Shown here piece after piece: positions 25,115 to 36,400 of a DNA stretch of 64,000 nucleotides (positions are counted from its first letter, which is position 1; the number at the start of each line of letters is the position of its first letter). Position numbers and translations under genes: made by a program. Below the pieces are notes generated by a model. The model ran no database searches. It was given only the letters and a program-made list of their open reading frames with translations, and was not told the origin of the DNA. The DNA comes from Baia soyae (GTDB taxonomy: Bacteria > Bacillota > Bacilli > Thermoactinomycetales > Thermoactinomycetaceae), in assembly GCF_004341445.1 (NCBI RefSeq), contig NZ_SLXV01000005.1:1-64000 (forward strand), read 5' to 3'.

Positions 25115-26302
25115 ATGCATGGCATTATGACAAAGGAGGCAAAATCCCAGCCGCTAAATAATAGATATGTCCCTGGATTAGATGGATTAAGAGCATTTGC
25201 GGTACTAGCGGTTGTTATTTATCATCTAAAAATAAATTTCTTTGCACCTGGCGGACTCATTGGAGTAGGAATCTTTTTCGTTTTATCAGGATATCTCATT
25301 ACCGATATCCTCCTTACACAGTGGAAAAAACATAGAAAAATTAACTTACATGATTTCTGGGTAAAGCGAGCCAGACGATTGCTACCCGGACTGCTTTTAT
25401 TATTAATCGTTGTCGTGATCGGGATAGCGATATCCAATCCTTCCCGATTCGCAACCTTCTGGGGTGACCTCCTTGCATCGCTGTTATATATAACCAATTG
25501 GTGGTTCATTGTAAGTGATGCATCGTATTTTTCTCATTTCAGCGCACCCTCTCCCTTGTTGCACCTGTGGTCTTTAGCGGTAGAAGAGCAGTTTTATCTC
25601 ATTTGGCCATTTCTACTCGTGTTAGGACTTGGTGTTATGAGAAAGAAATGGATAGTCATGCTAATCCTCTTAGGAGCATTTATCTCGGCGCTTGCTATGG
25701 CCCTTCTCTATCAACCTGGCTTGTTAGATCAAAGCAGAATTTATTATGGAACCGATACTCGTGCATTCGCTCTACTCATAGGTGCCGTACTCGCTTTTTA
25801 CTGTCCGATGCAAAAGATTCCAGAGAAAGTCACTACTTCCCGTAGTCTAAGAGTAGGAATCAGCTTATTGGGAGCAGGAGGATTCATCACTTTATTATGG
25901 ATGATCTTGTTTACAAACGAGGTGGATCCCTTTCTTTACAAAGGGGGAATGGTCCTTCAATGCGTAGCAACTGCGGCTCTCATCATAGCAATCGTCTACC
26001 CTTCGACCAAATGGTTTCACCAAATTTGGGAATGGGGTCCGCTAAGATGGTTAGGAGTTCGCTCCTATGGGATTTACTTGTGGCATTTCCCTGTACTATT
26101 ACTTCCCTTCCCAACAATACTGGAGGGAGAGGAATACACGATCATTCGTGCAGTTATTCAGGTTTCTATCATTATCATCATAGCAGCTCTTTCTTGGGAA
26201 TTTATTGAAAAACCAATTCGATACAGACAACAAACGTTACGTAAAAATCGTATTTCAGAAAATCAAACAAAAATCATAAAAATCCCCTCTCGTCTTATGT
26301 GA
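25115..26302 (+). CDS. Acyltransferase-3 membrane protein (OatA-like transmembrane part)
   Basis: This 395-residue protein is an acyltransferase family 3 enzyme, which moves acetyl or other acyl groups across the membrane onto extracellular polymers. The start region VPGLDGLRAFAVLAVVIYHL carries the signature with the essential His, followed by FFVLSGYLIT, RARRLLPG and WSLAVEEQFYLIWP. About ten membrane segments are visible, ending in FIEKPIRYR. It stops there, without the SGNH domain that OatA has, and the preceding gene supplies an SGNH lipoprotein. GGAGACAG precedes the ATG at a slightly long distance; an ATG at 25127 is an alternative. Confidence 0.92.
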   Translation: MHGIMTKEAKSQPLNNRYVPGLDGLRAFAVLAVVIYHLKINFFAPGGLIGVGIFFVLSGYLITDILLTQWKKHRKINLHDFWVKRARRLLPGLLLLLIVVVIGIAISNPSRFATFWGDLLASLLYITNWWFIVSDASYFSHFSAPSPLLHLWSLAVEEQFYLIWPFLLVLGLGVMRKKWIVMLILLGAFISALAMALLYQPGLLDQSRIYYGTDTRAFALLIGAVLAFYCPMQKIPEKVTTSRSLRVGISLLGAGGFITLLWMILFTNEVDPFLYKGGMVLQCVATAALIIAIVYPSTKWFHQIWEWGPLRWLGVRSYGIYLWHFPVLLLPFPTILEGEEYTIIRAVIQVSIIIIIAALSWEFIEKPIRYRQQTLRKNRISENQTKIIKIPSRLM

Positions 26303-26325
26303 CAAGAGGGGATTTTTATGATTTT
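26270..26325. terminator. Bidirectional terminator between the acyltransferase and MFS genes
   Basis: A stem of about 20 pairs (core ATCCCCTCT / AGAGGGGAT with flanking A- and T-rich arms) spans the acyltransferase stop codon and serves both convergent genes. Confidence 0.85.
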
Positions 26326-26327
26326 CT

Positions 26328-27599
26328 CTACCTTCGATTTCGAGGCCATAGTATGACTGGGATGAGCAATAAGGATAAAACTCCTCCTAATAATGACAAT
26401 GTTGCATAACTGGAGTTAGCTACAATCATTCCGGAAAGTGCTCCGCCAGATGCTCCAGCTAGTGCGACAAAAACATCTACAGTGCCTTGTACCTTCGCAC
26501 GCGTCTTAGGCTCGGCAGAATCGACAATCTGCGCAGTCCCACTGATTAAACCAAAGTTCCAACCTAATCCAAGTAACGAAAGGGCTACAATTAAGAGCGG
26601 AACCGAATCGCTGGGTGAAAATGCGGCTACCAGTGCTGATATCAGGAGTGTCACACCCGAAGCAATACTCATCGCTACGCGGCCTATCTTATCAACGAGA
26701 ATTCCTGTAAAGAGGGAAGGCAAGTACATGGACCCTATATGGAAAGCGATCACCATGCCAATTTCACCTAGACCGTGACCGTGATGTTGCATATGAATCG
26801 GTGTCATGGTCATAATGCCCACCATCACCATCTGCGTAAGGACCATCACAGTAGCGCCAATCGTAATCCCTCTTTTTTTATCTGCGGGAATGTCTTCCGA
26901 TTTAGAAGAGACCTCGTCGGTATATTTCTGCTTATAAGATTCTATTTTTCTGGCTATTTCGAGTGGATCAGGACGAAGCATGATATAAAGGACAAGACCG
27001 GCCATAAAAAAAGCAAAAGCAGATAAGATAAAAGGGCCTGCAAGTTTAGGAATACCAATAGATACAGCAAATCTTCCCATGATATCTACGAGATTAGGCC
27101 CGGCTACCGCACCAAATGTGGTCATCACCATCGTAATACTAATCGCAGTAGCTCTTTGTTTCTTGTTGGCTAAATCAGTACCCGCGTAGCGAGCTTGTAA
27201 ATTGGTAGCTGTACCGGCTCCATAGACCAATAGTGAAATGAGTAAAAGGACAATACTACCTATCATGGTCGCAACGACCACACCTACAGCACCTAGCCCA
27301 CCTACCATAAATCCTGTCGCAAGACCTACTCTACGCCCAGAGCGTTGTGAGAGTCTCCCTACAAGGAATGCGGCTCCTCCAGATCCCAGAGTAAATAAAG
27401 CGGCTGGTAGTCCTGCAAAGGCATCCGTTCCCAGCATCTGCTGAGCGATAAGAGCACCCACTGTAACGCCTGCTGCTAGACCTGCTCCGCCAAATATTTG
27501 GGATAAACTTATTATGATTAAGACACGTTTGTATAACTTTCTTAGTTTACTTGGTGAGTCTATATAGCTTTGAACAGCAGAATGCTCTACTTCAATCAT
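26328..27599 (-). CDS. MFS transporter
   Basis: A 423-residue major facilitator with about 12 membrane helices. The family signature between helices 2 and 3 is visible as GRLSQRSGRRVGLATG, and the equivalent in the second half is GILVDKIGRVAM. The central loop (around DEVSSKSEDIPADKKRG) is charged. Substrate unknown. It lies after the terminator of the siderophore operon and is separated from it by about 130 bases, so it may be independent, although a role in siderophore or metabolite export cannot be excluded. Confidence 0.85.
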   Translation of the reverse strand: MIEVEHSAVQSYIDSPSKLRKLYKRVLIIISLSQIFGGAGLAAGVTVGALIAQQMLGTDAFAGLPAALFTLGSGGAAFLVGRLSQRSGRRVGLATGFMVGGLGAVGVVVATMIGSIVLLLISLLVYGAGTATNLQARYAGTDLANKKQRATAISITMVMTTFGAVAGPNLVDIMGRFAVSIGIPKLAGPFILSAFAFFMAGLVLYIMLRPDPLEIARKIESYKQKYTDEVSSKSEDIPADKKRGITIGATVMVLTQMVMVGIMTMTPIHMQHHGHGLGEIGMVIAFHIGSMYLPSLFTGILVDKIGRVAMSIASGVTLLISALVAAFSPSDSVPLLIVALSLLGLGWNFGLISGTAQIVDSAEPKTRAKVQGTVDVFVALAGASGGALSGMIVANSSYATLSLLGGVLSLLLIPVILWPRNRR

Positions 27600-27692
27600 C
27601 TATAACTCTCTCCTCTAAGATTACAAATTATATTTATAAATCACATGTTTATTATTAAAATATAACAGGAATTAATTCTTAATCATACAAGC

Positions 27693-27730
27693 AAAAACCC
27701 CTCTTATCCTATGAGATAAGAGGGGTTTTT
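27693..27730. terminator. Terminator of the siderophore operon
   Basis: A perfect 16-bp stem (AAAAACCCCTCTTATC and complement) with T-run, directly after the DAHP synthase stop codon on the minus strand. Confidence 0.92.
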
Positions 27731-28762
27731 CTATCTAATTACCTTACGGATCGCATCCATAAAGCAATCAAATTCATATAAATTCATTTGTTGTTTTGAA
27801 TCCGATAGTGCTTTTGCCGGATTCGGATGTACTTCTGCCATGACGCCGTCTGCTCCCACAGCTAGGGCAGCTTTTGCCATAGCGGTTAGGATATCTTTTC
27901 TTCCAGCTGAATGAGTAACGTCTACGATGACAGGTAGGTGTGTCTCCTGTTTGAGGATTGGAACTGCTGAGATATCTAGCGTGTTTCGAGTCGCTGTCTC
28001 ATAGGTTCGAATCCCTCTTTCGCAGAGAATTACGTTCTTATTTCCTTCTGCCAAGATGTACTCCGCCGCCAATTTGAACTCCTCAATCGTAGCTGACAAA
28101 CCTCTTTTTAGTAATATAGGCTTGTTGGTTTTCCCGAGTGCTTTCAGAAGCGGGAAATGGTGCATATTGCGTGAGCCTATTTGCACGACATCCACATAAG
28201 GAAGCGCTTCATCCAGTTGGTCCACGGACAAGATTTCGGTGATGACTGCCATTCCCTGTTCTCGTGCCACTCGTGATAGAATCTGTAGCCCTTCTACACC
28301 GAGACCTTGGAAGTCATAGGGGGAAGTACGTGGTTTAAAAGCGCCTCCTCGTAACAAACGAACCCCTTGTTGTGCCATTTTTTCTGCTACTATGCTGGTT
28401 TGATCATAGCTTTCGACTGCACACGGACCCATAATAAAATGCGGATTTCCATCTCCAATTCTTTCTCCATTAATCGTGATAATGGTATCCTCTTGCTGGT
28501 ATTCTCTTGAGTAATACATTACTTTTTTAGCTTTGGCTTTGGCTCGGATTTGGACCCGTTCTTGAAGCAGAGTTGCTACCATTTCTACTTCCTGTTGATC
28601 CATGTATCGAATCGCTTGTTGGAAAGGAAAATTCATCATCAATCCATGATTTTCTTTTGCATCCTGTACAAGTTCCTGTCTTTGACTCATCAGATTCAAA
28701 ATCTCCCTATCTAGATCCTGAATCGTTCCGCGTAAATCGGTTACGGTTGACAATGAAATCAT
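27731..28762 (-). CDS. DAHP synthase with degenerate chorismate mutase-like N-terminus
   Basis: The C-terminal 245 residues are a 3-deoxy-7-phosphoheptulonate synthase of the AroA(G)/KDO8P-like type: [56 protein letters not shown] and [11 protein letters not shown] are all present. The N-terminal 90 residues correspond to the chorismate mutase domain of B. subtilis AroA. Here the GKAK and DPVRE regions that carry active-site residues are replaced (QDAKENHG, then NFPFQQA), so mutase activity is probably lost. It is the last gene of the bacillibactin operon, where it would raise chorismate supply for DhbC. A housekeeping copy presumably exists elsewhere; I cannot see it. Confidence 0.9.
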   Translation of the reverse strand: MISLSTVTDLRGTIQDLDREILNLMSQRQELVQDAKENHGLMMNFPFQQAIRYMDQQEVEMVATLLQERVQIRAKAKAKKVMYYSREYQQEDTIITINGERIGDGNPHFIMGPCAVESYDQTSIVAEKMAQQGVRLLRGGAFKPRTSPYDFQGLGVEGLQILSRVAREQGMAVITEILSVDQLDEALPYVDVVQIGSRNMHHFPLLKALGKTNKPILLKRGLSATIEEFKLAAEYILAEGNKNVILCERGIRTYETATRNTLDISAVPILKQETHLPVIVDVTHSAGRKDILTAMAKAALAVGADGVMAEVHPNPAKALSDSKQQMNLYEFDCFMDAIRKVIR

Positions 28763-28794
28763 CTCCTTGGATGATAGATAACTTTATATCGAAC

Positions 28795-30189
28795 TTATGA
28801 GGCACGAGCTTTTTGGGATGGTGCCTCGCTTATTTTTTCTGTGTTCTTCAGCTGAATAGCAAAGATGAGAGATAAGATTAAAAAGATAGCAGAACCGAAT
28901 AATGCCCATTGGTAGGTAATTGGATTCGTCTGACTACCACCGATTAAGTCGGCCAATCCAATGACACTGGCTAAGATCGCAACGCCTAAGACGGATCCGA
29001 GGCGGTATTGAACTTGAAATAAGGTTGTTGCCCTCGCCATAGAGCCATGAGAGATATGGTTAAAAGCAGTGGCTCGCAAGGCTCCTACCGAATGACCGAG
29101 GAAAATCCCTACGCTAAACATGAGCACTCTCACAATCCATGGGTTAACCGATGCCGACAAGAATGCGATTAATGCAAAGACTACAACTGAGCCTGTTAAT
29201 GATAGAATCATTAATCGCTTTACGCCTAGTTTTTTAAGGGATGTCGGTAGAAGTTGAGATGAAATCATCAGCCCGATTGCTTCCGGAAATACAGTAAGCC
29301 CCGTGTTAAGTGCAGATACATGGAGCGCACTTTGATACATGAGCGGGAACGTATACAGCATTCCAAACAACGCGGCAGCCGAACAAGCTGAGATAATGCT
29401 CATGATTCGAAACAATGGCTCATTCAACAATTTTAGATCTAACAAAGGATCTTTTGCTCGCCACTCTACGAAAATGAGAGCAATCATAAAAGAAAGTCCT
29501 AAAACGCCTGTGATCCATATCTCAGGTGAAGTCCACCCTTGAGACGGTCCCTGAGTCAAAGCATACATAAACATCGAGAATCCAAAGACTGAGAGCAAAA
29601 AACCTTTCCCGTCAAAACGTTCACGGGTCTCTTTTCGATATTCTTCGAGAAACAACATCCCTACGATCACGGCTAAAATCCCAAATGGAATATTAATATA
29701 GAAAATCCATCGCCATGAAAGCTGATCCACTAGAAATCCGCCGATAATCGGTCCTAGAGCAGGTGCGACTGCAACCGGAAACACAATCATACGTGACAAC
29801 CTAGGCCGCTCTTCGGGTGTAAAGGTTCGAAAGAGAATCGCCATCCCTACTGGTGTCAATAGACCTCCTGCCGCACCTTGAATGATTCGAGCTATGTTCA
29901 GTGTGACCAAGCTATTAGCCATTCCACACAAAAACGATGACACTGTAAAAATGCTAAGGGATATTAAAAACACTCGTTTCGTTCCAAAGCGATCTCCTAA
30001 CCAGCCGGCAATCGGTAGGAGCATCGCCACTCCTACCAGATACCCTACATTGATAGCGCTGGTTGCCGAGAGAGGGATTTGAAAAGCTGCCCCCATCGCA
30101 GGTAAAGCTACATTGGTAATCGTCGCATCCATCGCCGCCATAAACATGGCTAACACATAGACCAATACAACGACTTTTCTTTTACTCAC
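28795..30189 (-). CDS. DHA2-type MFS exporter, probable bacillibactin exporter
   Basis: This 464-residue protein is a 14-helix EmrB/QacA-type drug:proton antiporter. It has the early motif MDATITNVALPAMG, GWLGDRFGTKR between helices 2 and 3, and the antiporter motif C stretch around ALGPIIGGFLVDQLSWRWIF. It lies in the siderophore operon between mbtH and the DAHP synthase gene, with 13 bases to mbtH. Export of the finished catecholate siderophore is the simplest role and parallels YmfD/EntS-type exporters in other systems. That assignment is by context only. Confidence 0.88.
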   Translation of the reverse strand: MSKRKVVVLVYVLAMFMAAMDATITNVALPAMGAAFQIPLSATSAINVGYLVGVAMLLPIAGWLGDRFGTKRVFLISLSIFTVSSFLCGMANSLVTLNIARIIQGAAGGLLTPVGMAILFRTFTPEERPRLSRMIVFPVAVAPALGPIIGGFLVDQLSWRWIFYINIPFGILAVIVGMLFLEEYRKETRERFDGKGFLLSVFGFSMFMYALTQGPSQGWTSPEIWITGVLGLSFMIALIFVEWRAKDPLLDLKLLNEPLFRIMSIISACSAAALFGMLYTFPLMYQSALHVSALNTGLTVFPEAIGLMISSQLLPTSLKKLGVKRLMILSLTGSVVVFALIAFLSASVNPWIVRVLMFSVGIFLGHSVGALRATAFNHISHGSMARATTLFQVQYRLGSVLGVAILASVIGLADLIGGSQTNPITYQWALFGSAIFLILSLIFAIQLKNTEKISEAPSQKARAS

Positions 30190-30202
30190 TCAAATCGCCT
30201 CG

Positions 30203-30424
30203 TCACATAACAGGATTGATTTTTACTGCTTTTATAAGCTGTGTTGGGATTAAGCTCTTCCACTCTTCATTTATATAAGCGAGGCAGTTGTCTTTTTGAT
30301 CCTTACCGTATACTACCTTCCATCCCGCAGGAACTTCGATCCAACTCGGCCATAATGAATATTGTCCTTCTTCATTCAGTAGGACGAAAAAGGTACCTGA
30401 TTGCTCGTCAAATGGATTGCTCAT
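30203..30424 (-). CDS. MbtH-like NRPS accessory protein
   Basis: MbtH-like proteins bind adenylation domains and stimulate them. The 73-residue product has the signature NEEGQYSLWPSWIEVPAGW with the conserved Trp residues and the SLWP motif. ATG 30424 follows GGGAGGGGAGAAC; the frame extends upstream into dhbF territory without support. It sits 14 bases after dhbF, where the B. subtilis dhb operon also carries its MbtH protein (YbdZ/YukI type). Confidence 0.93.
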   Translation of the reverse strand: MSNPFDEQSGTFFVLLNEEGQYSLWPSWIEVPAGWKVVYGKDQKDNCLAYINEEWKSLIPTQLIKAVKINPVM

Positions 30425-30438
30425 GTTCTCCCCTCCCA

Positions 30439-33400
30439 TTACGAATAAACTACATTTGCTAGTTCTTTTAATTTCTCTCCCAAAATCTGACCAATTTCCT
30501 TCAATGGTTCTGGTTGGCACATGTCTTTATGTCGGCATGCAATCTCGTGCACCTCGATCTCTCCATCCACATACGGTTCCCATGAATCTGCAAACAGAGG
30601 CGTGAACCAATCTGGAATCACCGTCGAGCGGAAGAAAAGAAGATTCCCTTTAAAAGGAGCTGGCATATATTTCCGTAAAATGTCTATCGAATTTATATAA
30701 GCACTTCGCAAATTCAAGATAATCTCTTTATCTAGGCTTGCTAAAGCACTACCATCTCTACTAAGAATCTCCATTGCTCCCTCTAAGTCTAGCCTCTTGT
30801 CACCCAAGTCATCAGGGTCGTATCCACCTAGTGCCAGTAGGGCAAGTAGGGCCTCGTCATCACTTGGTGTACGTTTGATCGAAAAATGGCTTGGGTACGC
30901 ATCTAGCATCACTAAAAGAGCAACTTCGTCTCCTTGTCGTTGGAGTTGTGTAGCCATAGCATGAATCACATTTCCTCCTAGAGACCACCCTAGTAAATAA
31001 TACGGACCTTCTGGTTGAATCTCTTTCATATGCTCTATATAATCCGCCGCCATCTCCTCAGTCGATCTCGGCATGACATCTTTCCTAGCAATCCCTCGAG
31101 CCTGTAGACCGTAGATTGGGTAATCCACACCCAGTGTCGTCATAAGACCCGCATAGCACCAGCTAAGTCCCCCAGCTGGATGAGCACAGAATAACGGATG
31201 CCGAGTCCCATTTTCTCGAAGTGGTAGAAGCACTTCTAATGGGTTATGACTACTCCCCATCGCTAGGCTTTCAGCAAGGCCGGCTACCGTCGGGGCTGTA
31301 AACAGGTGACCGATATTGATTTCCATACCCAGAGATTCACGAATTCGAGTCATCAAGCGAACTGCGAGTAATGAATGTCCTCCAAGTTCAAAAAAGCTAT
31401 CATCGATTCCCACACGTGGTAGATCTAAGACTTCCATAAAGAGATCGCACAAAATCTCTTCTTGAGGCGTTCTCGGTAACCGCCCAGATGCCTGAGTCGA
31501 AAAGTCTGGTGGAGGCAACGATTTCTGATCTAATTTGCCATTTGGCGTTAAAGGTAGCTGGTCCATTAGCACCATAGCAGATGGAACCATATACTCCGGT
31601 AATCGGCTTGCCGCATGCGGGCGTAGTGATGAAAGCTCCTCTTGCGACTGAGATACCGTAACGACATAAGCAATAAGTCTCTGATTCCCAGGCTGATCCT
31701 CACGGACGACGACCGCTACCTGTTTCACATCTGGATGTTCATTTAGAACAGCTTCAATCTCCCCTAATTCAATTCGGAAACCGCGAATCTTAATCTGCTG
31801 ATCTGCTCGTCCTAGGTAATCTAGCGTTCCATCAGGTCTGAGGCAAGCCAAGTCGCCTGTACGATACATCCTTGAACCCGGTTTCCCAAATGGATTTGCG
31901 ATAAATCGTTCAGCCGTTAGCCCTGGGCGATTTAAGTATCCTCGGGCCAATCCATCACCCGAAATATAAAGTTCTCCTCTAACCCCCGGTGGGACTGGTT
32001 GCAACCATTGGTCTAATACATACACGCCTAAGTCAGGTATTCCTTCTCCAATCAAACTACTAGCCGAGATCTCAACACTCGCTTGATCGAGTGGACAATA
32101 ACTTACATGTACGGTGGTCTCCGTGATTCCGTACATATTAATCAATCGTGGCTTTTGATCCGAATGGCGGGTATACCAATCTTTTAATCTACTAAACTCT
32201 AAAGCCTCTCCACCAAATACGATATAGCGTAAGGAGAGTCTACTTCCTATTTCCTGATTCTCTTGATCGGACTGAATCAATTGATAGAAAGCAGAAGGAG
32301 TTTGATTTAATACCGTTACCTCTTCCTCTACCAATAGCTTTAAGAAATCAACCGGAGAGCGACTCGTGTCATAAGGAACAATCACTAGACGGCCTCCATA
32401 GAGCAGTGCCCCCCACATCTCCCATACAGAGAAATCAAATGCATAGGAGTGGAATAAGGTCCACGTATCAGTAGATTGGGACTGGAACCATGAATCCGTT
32501 GATTGAAAGAGACGAATCACATTTTGATGCGGGATGACGACACCCTTCGGAAGCCCGCTCGATCCAGAAGTATAAATGATATAGGCTGGATGCTGTGGTG
32601 ATAATGGCTGGATCCGATCTGCATCTACCGGATTGGATAGAGCACCTTCACCTTGATTCACATCCTCAAGCAACATAAGCGGAATCGAGTGATCTTGAGG
32701 CAACGAAGGAGCAACCTCTGCATTTGTAATCATGCATGAAGGCTTTGCATCACTCAGCATAAACGAAATGCGCTCTGTTGGATAAGCCGGATCGAGAGGA
32801 ACGTATCCTGCACCCGTCTTCAGAATCCCTAGTAATGCCACCATCATCTGGGCAGATCTCGGTAGGGCAAGGGCAACAAATTGCTCAGGTCCTACTCCTT
32901 GTTCCATTAACGAGTACGCAATCTGATTCGCTTTTGCGTTTAGCTCCTCATAGCTTACTCTTGTATTCTCATAAACGAGCGCTGTCTGTTTCGGATAGAG
33001 AGTAGCCTGTCGTTCAAAGAGGGAGACAATCGTATCCTCCACCTCGAGGCTCTCTTTCACATCCTGGGTTAGTTTCGCCCGTTCTTCTCCACTCAAGATT
33101 TCAAGACGGCCAATGGATTGATTTGGATCGTGTGATGCGCCCTCTAATAACCTGAGCAATCTCTCAATTAAATGCTCCATCGTATTCCGTTCAAATAAGT
33201 CGGTACTATACTCTAAGAAGCCATGTAATCCGTTTCCAATTCCCTCTGCATCAAAGGACTCTCGAAACTCTAGAGTTAGGTCAAATTTAGCAGTGCCCGT
33301 ATTGCTCAGATGGAAATCGGCGTCTAGCTCAGGTGCATTCCACTTTAGATCAGGTGTGTTTTGCATGGCGATCATAATCTGAAATAACGGATGCTTCGAA

Positions 33401-36400
33401 CGAGAACGAGTTGGATTTAGCACTTCCACCAGCTTTTCAAACGGAACATCCTGATGTTCATATGCACCGATATTTACTTTCTTGACTCGCTCAATCAGTT
33501 CCCTGAAACTTGGCTCACCCGATGTATCCACTCGTAGCACTAATGTGTTTACAAACAACCCCACGAGATCGACAATCCGATCATCATTCCGGCCCGCAAT
33601 CGGACTTCCAAGTGGAATATCGGTCCCTGCTCCCAACCTTGTTAATAAAGCGGCGAACCCAGCTTGTAGAACCATAAAGAGGCTGGCACCATTTTTACGA
33701 GCGATCTCCGTTAGTCGGCTATGGAGCCCAGAAGGTATCTCGAAAATGAGGCTTTCTCCTTGATAGCTTGATTCGAATGGACGCTGGTGGTCGGTTTGCA
33801 ACTCTAACTGATCCGGAAGGTGGGACAAAGCCCCTTTCCAGTATTCAATTTGCTGAGCAATTAAGCCATCTTGATTGTTATCGTAGTTTAGTAAATTCTC
33901 CTGCCAAATGGCATAGTCCGCATACTGAACGGGTAACTCAGCAAAAGAATGCGTTTCTCCTTTTGCTCTTTCTCGGTATGCAAACTCCAGATCTTTTATC
34001 AGTGGCGCAAGTGACCAGCCGTCTCCTACGATGTGATGTAGCAATAGTACCAGCACACCGGAATTGGCTGAAAGCTCAAATAGCTCGGCACGAATGGCAG
34101 GTTCTTTTGATAAATCAAAGCTATATCGTGCTGCCTGATGTTGAAGCTCCGAAAGCTCTTCTTCCGTGCACAAGGTCACATGTAACGTTGGCACCGCCTG
34201 ACTTGCTTCTAAGATCAGTTGGCAAGTGCTACCTTGTTGATCTGGGAAAATCGTCCGAAGAACTTCATGACGTTTCACTACATCAGCGAGGGCTTTCTCT
34301 AGCGCACCTTTGTTCATATTTCCTTGTAGCTGAATGATAAGAGGAATGTTATAAGTAGGACTTGGTCCCTCTAGTTGATGAAGAAACCATAAACGCTTCT
34401 GGGAAAACGACAATGGAGCCTCTGACTCTCTCTCCACTCTCACGATCGGCGGGCGAACTGGCTTCCCTTGATCCAGCTGCCCAATTAATCCAGCTACAGT
34501 AGGCGTTTCGAATAATTTTCCAATACCGAGTTCCACATCGAAAACGGCCCGAATCCGATTCATCAGATTCCCTGCCAGTAGTGAGTGTCCTCCTAAATTG
34601 AAAAAGTTATCATCAATTCCCACTCGAAATAAGCCTAATACCCCAGCGAACAGATCACATAAGATTTCCTCTTGTGGTGTTCTTGGCTCCCTCTTGATAG
34701 TAATCGACTCAAAATCAGGTGCAGGAAGCCTCTTTCGATCTAGTTTGCCATTCGGAGTAAGCGGTAGTTCTTCTAACGAGACAAAAGAGGATGGAATCAT
34801 ATAAGCAGGTAAACTTCCACCCACAAACTGACGAAACTCTGCCCAGTCCAAGTTGACACCAGCTGGTGGGACGATATAAGCGACCAATCGTTTGTCTCCC
34901 GGCCGATCCTCTCTCACGATGACGGCTACTTGGTGAACTAGCGAATGACTCGCAATCACCGCTTCCACTTCACCTAGTTCAATCCGATACCCTCTAATTT
35001 TGAACTGATGATCCGCTCGACTGACATACTCTAACGTTCCATCTGGACGCCAACGGGCAATATCGCCTGTTCGATACATGCGCGAACCCGCAGGTCCATA
35101 TGGATTAGCAATAAATCGCTCCGCTGTAAGATCTGGACGGCCAAAGTATCCCCGTGCTAATCCTGCGCCCGCTATGTATAAATCTCCTGGAATCCCTGGG
35201 GGCAGTAATCGTAAGCTAGCATCCAGAATGTATACTTGCGTATTCCATAACGGCCGACCAATCGGAGGCGATAGCAATTGCTCCTTAGAAAGAATACATG
35301 ATGTTGACCAAATCGTGGTTTCCGTCGGTCCGTATAGATTGGTTACCTTACAACCCAGCTCAACCAGCGCAGATGCCAGATGACTCGGAAGCGCTTCTCC
35401 TCCTACCAGCACTTTTAGCCCTTCAATCGAAACATCGTCATAAGAGGCAATCGTTTGCCAAAGTGTCGGCGTTGCCTGCATATGCGTAATACCATTCTCT
35501 TGAATCATCTTGACCAAAGCAGAGGGTGTTTGAATCGCTTCTTTCTGGGCAACCAGACAAACCGCTCCACTAATCAACGGAAGGAAAATCTCTAGAACCG
35601 AGATATCAAAAGCGATCGTGGTAACAGCTAATAGGCGATCCTCTTGGCCCATCGAAAATTGATCTTGCATCGATAATAGGAAGTTTAAGAGGCTCTGCCG
35701 ATGTATGACTACCCCTTTAGGCTTGCCCGTAGAGCCAGAGGTGTAGATCATATACGCTGGATGCAATGGGGAAATGGTTTCGCTCGGTGCAAAGTCGTAG
35801 CTACTAAATGTATCTAGCTCCTTATTCAACTCTGTATCATCTAAAACCAACTTGGCAACAGGAGCCTCTTCCGATAGTTGACCTTCTAACTCCCTTGTCG
35901 TAATGATGTAAGAAGGACTCGCATCCTCTAACATGTACGAAATACGTCCCACCGGATATTCTGGATCAATCGGAAGATAGCCAGCTCCCGTCTTTAGAAC
36001 CGCTAACATCGCAACGACCATATCTACACCACGAGGCAACATAATCGCAACAAATTGCTCTGGACCCACACCACGTGAAGTAAGCAAATTGGCTAAACGA
36101 TTACTTCGTTCACTTAATCCCCTATAAGAAAGAGTCGTATCAGCACAGATCACAGCTGTTTCTTCTTTACGCGCCCATACTTGTTGTTCAAAAAGCTCCA
36201 ACACACTACTGTCAGCAAATGGCTGCTCCGATTGATTCCAATCCTCTACAATCTTCCTACTCTCCTCAGGAAGCAAGAGATCGCAGGAACCTAGAGAATC
36301 TGCACTCTCCATTTGGATCACCTGCCTGATGACAGATTGGATCCGGCGAAGATGAAGACTCACTTCCTCCGCTTCGTAGAGATCCGCATTTGCCGCGAGA

